Shown in pieces: positions 26,601-27,500 of a DNA stretch of 27,500 bases. Made by a program: the position numbers and the translations under genes. Where the stretch lies: NCBI RefSeq assembly GCF_964340395.1, contig NC_135567.1, forward strand, positions 18,920,306 through 18,947,805, written 5' to 3'. Position 1 is the first letter of the stretch, and the number at the start of each line of letters is the position of its first letter. The notes under the pieces were generated by a model, which worked only from the letters and a program-made list of their open reading frames with translations, had not been told where the DNA came from and made no database searches. Origin of the DNA: Glandiceps talaboti (taxonomy: Eukaryota; Hemichordata; Enteropneusta; Spengelidae).

Positions 26601-26750
26601 GTCCTGGCAGCTTTCAGATTTTTTATGTAGTGAGATTCATCCAAAATAACAACTTGGAAATTTTGATCAGCTAATGCTTGGTGTAATGTTCTATATTCAT
26701 TCTTGAATAGTCCATAACCCAGGATTGAGATCTTACTGGTCGGTATATCA
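11649..26750 (-). CDS. ZRANB3: ZRANB3, SNF2 annealing helicase / HNH endonuclease; 5' end outside the window
   Basis: ZRANB3 remodels stalled forks in the nucleus, binding PCNA and K63-polyubiquitin. Seventeen exons join in phase to 1492 residues (numbered from 26750), all with GT-AG introns. Order: DESHY at about 40 and [11 protein letters not shown] (motifs II, III); IMIRR and QLPPKR; FLVFAHH; AAGTGLTFTAA and EDRAHRIGQ (motifs V, VI); PIP box QPSILSFF at 413-420; an NZF finger (WSCIAC...FCEIC); [22 protein letters not shown] and GGSVRVISK (substrate recognition); a C-x2-C...C-x3-C cluster; and HNH ([24 protein letters not shown]). The HNH separates it from SMARCAL1. Walker A and motif I precede the window. 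Human ZRANB3 has 1079 residues; this copy is much longer, mainly through disordered inserts in the exons at 19332-20609 and 14942-16108. Confidence 0.96.
12313..12896. repeat. (CA)n then (CATC/CACC)n satellite tract
   Basis: About 115 bp of CA repeat grade into mixed CA sequence, then about 430 bp of CATC and CACC tetranucleotides. It fills half of the intron between 11847 and 12930 and ends 35 bases from the neighbouring exon. His/Pro/Thr and Trp/Gly/Asp ORFs here are artefacts. Confidence 0.97.
12931..13036 (-). CDS. ZRANB3: ZRANB3 exon 16 of those seen
   Basis: Encodes [20 protein letters not shown] then [15 protein letters not shown], matching the YATWTSKLPLEQLN region before the HNH core. 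The acceptor is ATATACAG and the donor AAG|GTGAGT. Confidence 0.93.
13273..13393. repeat. Degenerate ~45-bp repeat, about 3 units
   Basis: Imperfect units with TACATTGAGGACAATGAGG, TATTGAGGGCAATATGAG and TACATCGAGGGCAAAGTGAG. Intronic. Confidence 0.65.
13485..13694. mobile_element. Foldback (MITE-like) element with nested inverted repeats
   Basis: Outer arms of 17 bp (ATAGACTGTCGACAGTC at 13485-13501 and its imperfect complement at 13678-13694) enclose inner arms of about 30 bp (13501-13531 and 13620-13649, core GTCGTTGCCTCGCTCCG). It has no ORF and lies within a ZRANB3 intron. The structure suits a non-autonomous DNA transposon, but a target duplication is not resolved. Confidence 0.65.
13737..13840 (-). 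CDS. ZRANB3: ZRANB3 exon 15 of those seen (zinc CxxC before HNH)
   Basis: Encodes [20 protein letters not shown] then [14 protein letters not shown], matching TEHGVCQLCNVNAQELF of human ZRANB3. CQIC is the first zinc-binding pair of the HNH domain. The donor CAA|GTAAGA splits a Lys codon. Confidence 0.94.
13850..14045. repeat. A-rich degenerate tandem repeat
   Basis: Imperfect repeats of AAATAAACAGTAAAC and AAATAACATACA blocks in the intron between 13841 and 14359. Confidence 0.8.
14360..14500 (-). CDS. ZRANB3: ZRANB3 exon 14 of those seen (zinc cluster)
   Basis: Encodes [17 protein letters not shown] through [15 protein letters not shown], matching VDNEGNPLCLRC and WDSRFCSLKC of human ZRANB3. 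The C-x2-C and C-x3-C pairs probably bind zinc. The acceptor is CTTTCAG and the donor TAT|GTAAGT. Confidence 0.95.
14467..14705 (-). repeat. ZRANB3: ~61-bp tandem repeat spanning an exon acceptor (14500)
   Basis: ACAGAC starts at 14467, 14529, 14590 and 14650 mark four units. The first contains the start of the 14360-14500 exon and its acceptor. The others are diverged copies with a GGGCAGTCTT block in place of the coding GGGCGCCCTT. Confidence 0.8.
14942..16108 (-). CDS. ZRANB3: ZRANB3 exon 13 of those seen (large disordered insert)
   Basis: The first 25-30 residues ([20 protein letters not shown] then ISK) match the conserved GGHVRLITK segment. About 360 residues rich in Lys, Ser, Glu and Asp follow, including a basic [11 protein letters not shown] patch that could act as a nuclear signal. 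It ends RVKRPNRVQ before the donor GTGAGA. Human ZRANB3 has only about 40 residues here, so this is a lineage-specific low-complexity expansion. The donor choice is supported by direct continuation into [10 protein letters not shown] of the next exon. Confidence 0.88.
16130..16340. repeat. ~55-bp tandem repeat in ZRANB3 intron
   Basis: About four units with GGAAGCAAAAAATATACAAA and TTCAGAAATGGTTGGGAAAA. It begins about 20 bases upstream of the acceptor of the 14942-16108 exon. A separate 75-bp copy lies at about 17010-17090. Confidence 0.9.
16475..16760. repeat. Interspersed repeat with (AAT)n head and 17-bp hairpin
   Basis: Opens with AATAATAATAATAACC and CTTTCTTTATACCGGATC, similar to 17693-17740. 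It contains a hairpin: CAGTAAGGTCGTATCTG (16551-16567) pairs with CAGATACGACATTACTG (16585-16601) with one mismatch. No ORF. Probably a composite of dispersed repeat fragments. Confidence 0.5.
17095..17330. repeat. Interspersed repeat fragment
   Basis: Contains CCAGAGGAAACTGGAGTGCC and GGAAAACCTATG, then an AACCATTCAGCCATCACC end. This layout recalls dispersed repeats common in marine animals. The identification is from memory and unverified. Confidence 0.45.
17483..17906. mobile_element. Possible element bounded by ~31-bp inverted repeats
   Basis: TGGTACAAGCTGAGTTT and its left extension at 17483-17514 are mirrored at 17876-17906. The interior carries an (AAT)n tract and a TTTATTTATACTGGAT block. 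No ORF, and target duplications are not evident. Confidence 0.45.
17933..18062 (-). CDS. ZRANB3: ZRANB3 exon 12 of those seen
   Basis: Encodes [20 protein letters not shown] through TSKKRYLSK, matching MKQRIIRKSGQLF and TKRYITK of human ZRANB3, part of the substrate-recognition region. The acceptor is TTCTTAG and the donor AAG|GTTTGA. Confidence 0.93.
18632..18762 (-). CDS. ZRANB3: ZRANB3 exon 11 of those seen
   Basis: Encodes [15 protein letters not shown] then DLDDLPELL and [10 protein letters not shown], matching NFIPLDIKLDLWEDLP and LRFVREWSS of human ZRANB3. The acceptor is CTTGTAG and the donor AACAG|GTCAGT. Confidence 0.94.
18763..19331. other. ZRANB3 intron, nothing recognised
   Basis: No tandem array. 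A short AGGTCACGTGTATT stretch (minus strand, near 18938-18952) matches part of the hairpin-headed dispersed element, but too little to call a copy. Confidence 0.55.
19332..20609 (-). CDS. ZRANB3: ZRANB3 exon 10 of those seen (PIP box, NZF finger, acidic repeats)
   Basis: The largest exon, 426 codons. It opens [25 protein letters not shown] fits the PCNA-binding PIP pattern QxxIxxFF and sits where human ZRANB3 has QHDIRSFF. Next come a basic Ser-rich linker and an NZF (RanBP2-type) zinc finger, WSCIACTF...[10 protein letters not shown], with the Thr-Phe pair that contacts ubiquitin in such fingers. An acidic region of tandem ESDD, NTENDD and STKDDDV blocks then includes a roughly 45-residue duplication. 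The exon ends [17 protein letters not shown], matching MFCASRNTDRIHIY. The acceptor is TCCCACAG and the donor GAG|GTAGGC. Confidence 0.95.
20707..21009. repeat. ~47-bp minisatellite in ZRANB3 intron
   Basis: Seven copies of a unit with GCTGTGATTGGTCAGCTGGG and CACAACATTTGTATTAT. The last starts about 12 bases beyond the donor of the 21021-21179 exon. Each unit carries an ATTGG (inverted CCAAT) motif. Confidence 0.95.
21021..21179 (-). CDS. ZRANB3: ZRANB3 exon 9 of those seen
   Basis: Encodes [17 protein letters not shown] then [12 protein letters not shown] and an acidic [11 protein letters not shown] stretch. This is the weakly conserved link between the helicase and PIP box; human has FLQFAEAWTP here. 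The acceptor is AATTGTAG and the donor CAG|GTGAGC. Confidence 0.88.
21148..21560 (-). repeat. ZRANB3: ~105-125-bp tandem repeat spanning an exon acceptor (21179)
   Basis: Blocks like CCACTCAGAGCATGGCTTAC plus AACACTCACCTA recur near 21150, 21256, 21364 and 21490, separated by TACATGTACTCTGATTGGTT. The first is the real exon start with its acceptor. The others are non-coding copies carrying acceptor-like TTAG|GTTAGTGTG sequences on the minus strand. Confidence 0.85.
21695..21874 (-). CDS. ZRANB3: ZRANB3 exon 8 of those seen (helicase motifs V-VI)
   Basis: Encodes [20 protein letters not shown] then EDRAHRIGQ and [15 protein letters not shown], nearly identical in pattern to human ZRANB3. EDRAHRIGQ is SNF2 motif VI with its arginine finger. 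The acceptor is TTTGCAG and the donor AAA|GTGAGT. Confidence 0.97.
22145..22490 (-). repeat. ZRANB3: ~105-bp tandem repeat spanning an exon donor (22473)
   Basis: ACCAGCTGCCAA-type blocks at 22476 (real exon end), 22373, 22264 and a diverged one at 22155 are each joined to CTAATACATGCATACTGGTT and CTATTTATCCAATCAGAATG blocks. On the minus strand the 22373 copy keeps a good donor (GTAAGT), the 22264 copy has ATAAGT, and the 22155 copy has CAGTAAGT. Confidence 0.9.
22473..22544 (-). CDS. ZRANB3: ZRANB3 exon 7 of those seen
   Basis: Encodes [20 protein letters not shown] then AAGT, matching HLVNQFQKDPDTRVAILSIQ and AAGQ, leading into motif V. The acceptor is GATTTTAG and the donor ACG|GTAAGT. 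Confidence 0.94.
22675..22993. repeat. (CA)n-rich tract
   Basis: About 320 bp of CA repeat broken by CACG, CATG and TACA variants, within the intron at 22545-23114. Cys/Val and His/Thr ORFs here are artefacts. Confidence 0.97.
23115..23300 (-). CDS. ZRANB3: ZRANB3 exon 6 of those seen
   Basis: Encodes [12 protein letters not shown] then [20 protein letters not shown] and [13 protein letters not shown], matching [14 protein letters not shown] and RIDGSVSSSER: SNF2 motif IV and the start of lobe 2. The acceptor is GCTGTAG and the donor CCT|GTAAGT. Confidence 0.96.
23335..23735. repeat. (GACA)n satellite tract
   Basis: About 400 bp of CAGA/GACT tetranucleotide repeat starting about 35 bases upstream of the 23115-23300 exon. 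Confidence 0.97.
23806..23937 (-). CDS. ZRANB3: ZRANB3 exon 5 of those seen
   Basis: Encodes [19 protein letters not shown] then [18 protein letters not shown], matching the helical METVMGLITRMFKQTAIAK segment between the helicase lobes. The acceptor is TTTTACAG and the donor AAG|GTAACG. Confidence 0.9.
23991..24310. repeat. Direct and inverted repeat cluster with GGGCGC cores
   Basis: A block of about 95 bp (23991-24087) recurs in direct orientation at 24204-24296. Between them, 24152-24200 is an inverted copy of the same ACAAAAGTTT...GGGGGCGCTAG segment. This is a foldback or nested-element arrangement in an intron. Confidence 0.75.
24410..24481 (-). CDS. ZRANB3: ZRANB3 exon 4 of those seen
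   Basis: Encodes [20 protein letters not shown] then PQKK, matching VLTQLPPKVRQRIPFDLP. The acceptor is ATTGAAG, without a long pyrimidine run, and the donor AAG|GTCAGT. Confidence 0.94.
24462..24890 (-). repeat. ZRANB3: 62-bp tandem repeat spanning an exon acceptor (24481), 8 units
   Basis: GGTGGCAG or GGTGACAG starts at 24462, 24524, 24586, 24648, 24710, 24770, 24822 and 24883. The first unit contains the first 20 bases of the 24410-24481 exon and its acceptor; the first five units keep recognisable copies. Units carry a TAGCGCCCTCTATGG block. Confidence 0.96.
25071..25143 (-). CDS. ZRANB3: ZRANB3 exon 3 of those seen
   Basis: Encodes [20 protein letters not shown] then EKKQ, matching GASNLNELHQLLSDIMIRRL. 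IMIRR is a conserved SNF2 signature. The acceptor is CATGACAG and the donor CAG|GTACAA. Confidence 0.95.
25195..25420. repeat. ~69-bp minisatellite, about 3 units
   Basis: Units contain GTACAACCCATAACACCCAA, GTAAAG and CACAATCGTTTATAGCATCC. Related TATGAATGCTATAAA blocks recur at 25495-25600. Intronic, not overlapping an exon. Confidence 0.92.
25676..25794 (-). CDS. ZRANB3: ZRANB3 exon 2 of those seen
   Basis: Encodes [20 protein letters not shown] then KRYCNA and [11 protein letters not shown], matching LFMQIEALFPQKFGRWTDYA and KRYCNAHIRYFGK. The acceptor is CTATTTCAG and the donor ACTGG|GTAAGT. Confidence 0.95.
25929..26030. repeat. 29-bp minisatellite, about 4 units
   Basis: Units of AATTCTAACATCCAAGTTTT with a TCCTC linker, the last diverged. 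Intronic. Confidence 0.9.
26087..26240 (-). repeat. ZRANB3: Two ~71-81-bp units with extra donor copies
   Basis: Two copies, each with ACTTACCTCAGCTGGTCTTA (donors on the minus strand at 26091 and 26162) followed by ATGTGTTTGAATTCTGTAGA. They resemble the end of the 26519-26750 exon extended by other sequence, and look like an older or rearranged part of the array at 26241-26530. Confidence 0.85.
26241..26530 (-). repeat. ZRANB3: 30-bp tandem repeat spanning an exon donor, 10 units
   Basis: ACTTACCTCAGCTG (minus strand CAGCTGAG|GTAAGT) occurs every 30 bp from 26243 to 26513. Each unit encodes [10 protein letters not shown] or a close variant and keeps a consensus donor. The minus-strand frame is open through all ten units. 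Confidence 0.97.
26519..26750 (-). CDS. ZRANB3: ZRANB3 first exon in window (SNF2 motifs II and III)
   Basis: Encodes [15 protein letters not shown] then [18 protein letters not shown] and [16 protein letters not shown], closely matching FKVVIVDESHYMKS and [16 protein letters not shown] of human ZRANB3. DESH is the Walker B box. The first donor (GAG|GTAAGT at 26518) fuses directly to LFPQIQAL of the next exon as in human; nine further donors follow at 30-bp spacing. The acceptor is CTATTACAG. Confidence 0.95.
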
Positions 26751-27500
26751 CTGTAATAGTAGATAATTAGATGTTAGTCAACAATAGTTTTCTTTGTTCA
26801 ACCACAGGGTAAAGGACAAATAATCAATTTTGTACTCGCAATTTTCCAGATTTCAAATATTATTTTCTGTATATTTCAAATAAAGTTTTAAATACTGTTT
26901 CCTCTCACTGTTTTATTTTCTATTTCCTACCTGATATCAATGTCTTATCTGAGTTTATCAGCTTTGCATTAATTAGTAGCTTGCTAGAACAAACTCACTA
27001 TTTGCCCAAATTAATGCATATATATCCTGTAGTTCAACCAAGGATAATACAAGTGATCTATGGGGGTCTTGTCACTCAGAGTCGCTAGACGTTTAGCCTA
27101 CAATGTTGGACGTGAAGTATTCCCCAGCATGCACTGCTCTAATAGCTACTTCCTTTACAGTGTGCCCTAAGCCAATTTGCTGTGCCACTGATGTACACAG
27201 TTTCAAGTGATGCACCAAAATTTGGTGTTCCACTATCTCTTACTATGTGGTGAGTGTACCCTCTTAGCCAGTTTGACTGACGCACACAATTTCTAGTGAC
27301 ACACCAAAATTTGGTGTTCTCCTATCTCTAACTATGTAGTGACTCACAAGAAATGCCATTTTTTTCTCATTTTGACTCACAACAACAAAATTTGGCTATC
27401 ATTAGAAGGCAAACTGTTCCTATATGTGGGAGAGTTGGAATCTCTCTTCCCCAGACACTTATTTGGGGTCGTCTCGTAGGCAGAACCACCAGCAGCGGGA
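26751..27500. other. ZRANB3 intron to window end, no exon recognised
   Basis: I looked on the minus strand for helicase motifs I and Ia (DEMGLGKT, VPSSL) and found none. The region holds a diverged relative of the hairpin-headed element (27049-27125) and a roughly 90-bp tandem duplication (about 27165-27345) with the palindrome CACCAAAATTTGGTG in each copy. Confidence 0.6.

Noticed and set aside
26751-27500. An upstream ZRANB3 exon with Walker A
   Set aside because: No minus-strand frame shows motif I or Ia of the helicase; those exons must lie beyond the window.
1-27500. tRNA, rRNA or autonomous transposon genes
   Set aside because: I saw no cloverleaf with A/B boxes, no rRNA-like sequence and no reverse transcriptase or transposase motifs; only non-autonomous fragments are supported.

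Overview
The window is animal nuclear DNA: AT-rich, with many-exon genes, GT-AG introns and dense microsatellites and minisatellites. It looks like a marine invertebrate, most likely a deuterostome. Tandem repeats sit on exon-intron boundaries, which matches my unverified recollection of boundary minisatellites ('mirages') in amphioxus, so a cephalochordate is my leading but unproven guess.

Two convergent genes account for all the coding sequence I can support. On the + strand, 2192-9877 holds a complete 13-exon guanine deaminase gene (GDA, 449 sense codons' worth of frame). Every catalytic and zinc-binding residue is present, but codon 240, the last codon of exon 6, is TAG where the family has Gln. 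On the - strand, 26750-11649 holds 17 exons of ZRANB3, the annealing helicase and endonuclease of stalled replication forks. They run from just before the SNF2 DESH motif, through the second helicase lobe, a PIP box, an NZF ubiquitin-binding finger and the substrate-recognition region, to the C-terminal HNH nuclease and stop codon. The N-terminal exons with Walker A lie beyond 27500. The stop codons are about 1.8 kb apart, tail to tail.

Layout: 1-2191, GDA 5' flank with a duplicated segment; 2192-9877, GDA; 9878-11648, intergenic DNA and the probable ZRANB3 3' UTR with a 15-bp-based minisatellite; 11649-26750, ZRANB3; 26751-27500, intron. Introns hold long (CT)n, (CA)n, (GACA)n and (CATC/CACC)n tracts, foldback elements and dispersed repeats.

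The standout observation is that tandem duplications repeatedly straddle splice junctions. They copy the end of an exon together with its splice donor or acceptor. I see this at GDA exons 10 and 11 and at ZRANB3 exons at 26519, 24481, 22473, 21179 and 14500, with another array starting beside the ZRANB3 stop codon. Two arrays (105 bp x4 and 30 bp x10) have units divisible by three, stay open in frame and keep a good donor in every unit, so they could produce proteins of variable length. The two genes have no known functional link (purine catabolism versus fork repair); their proximity appears positional.
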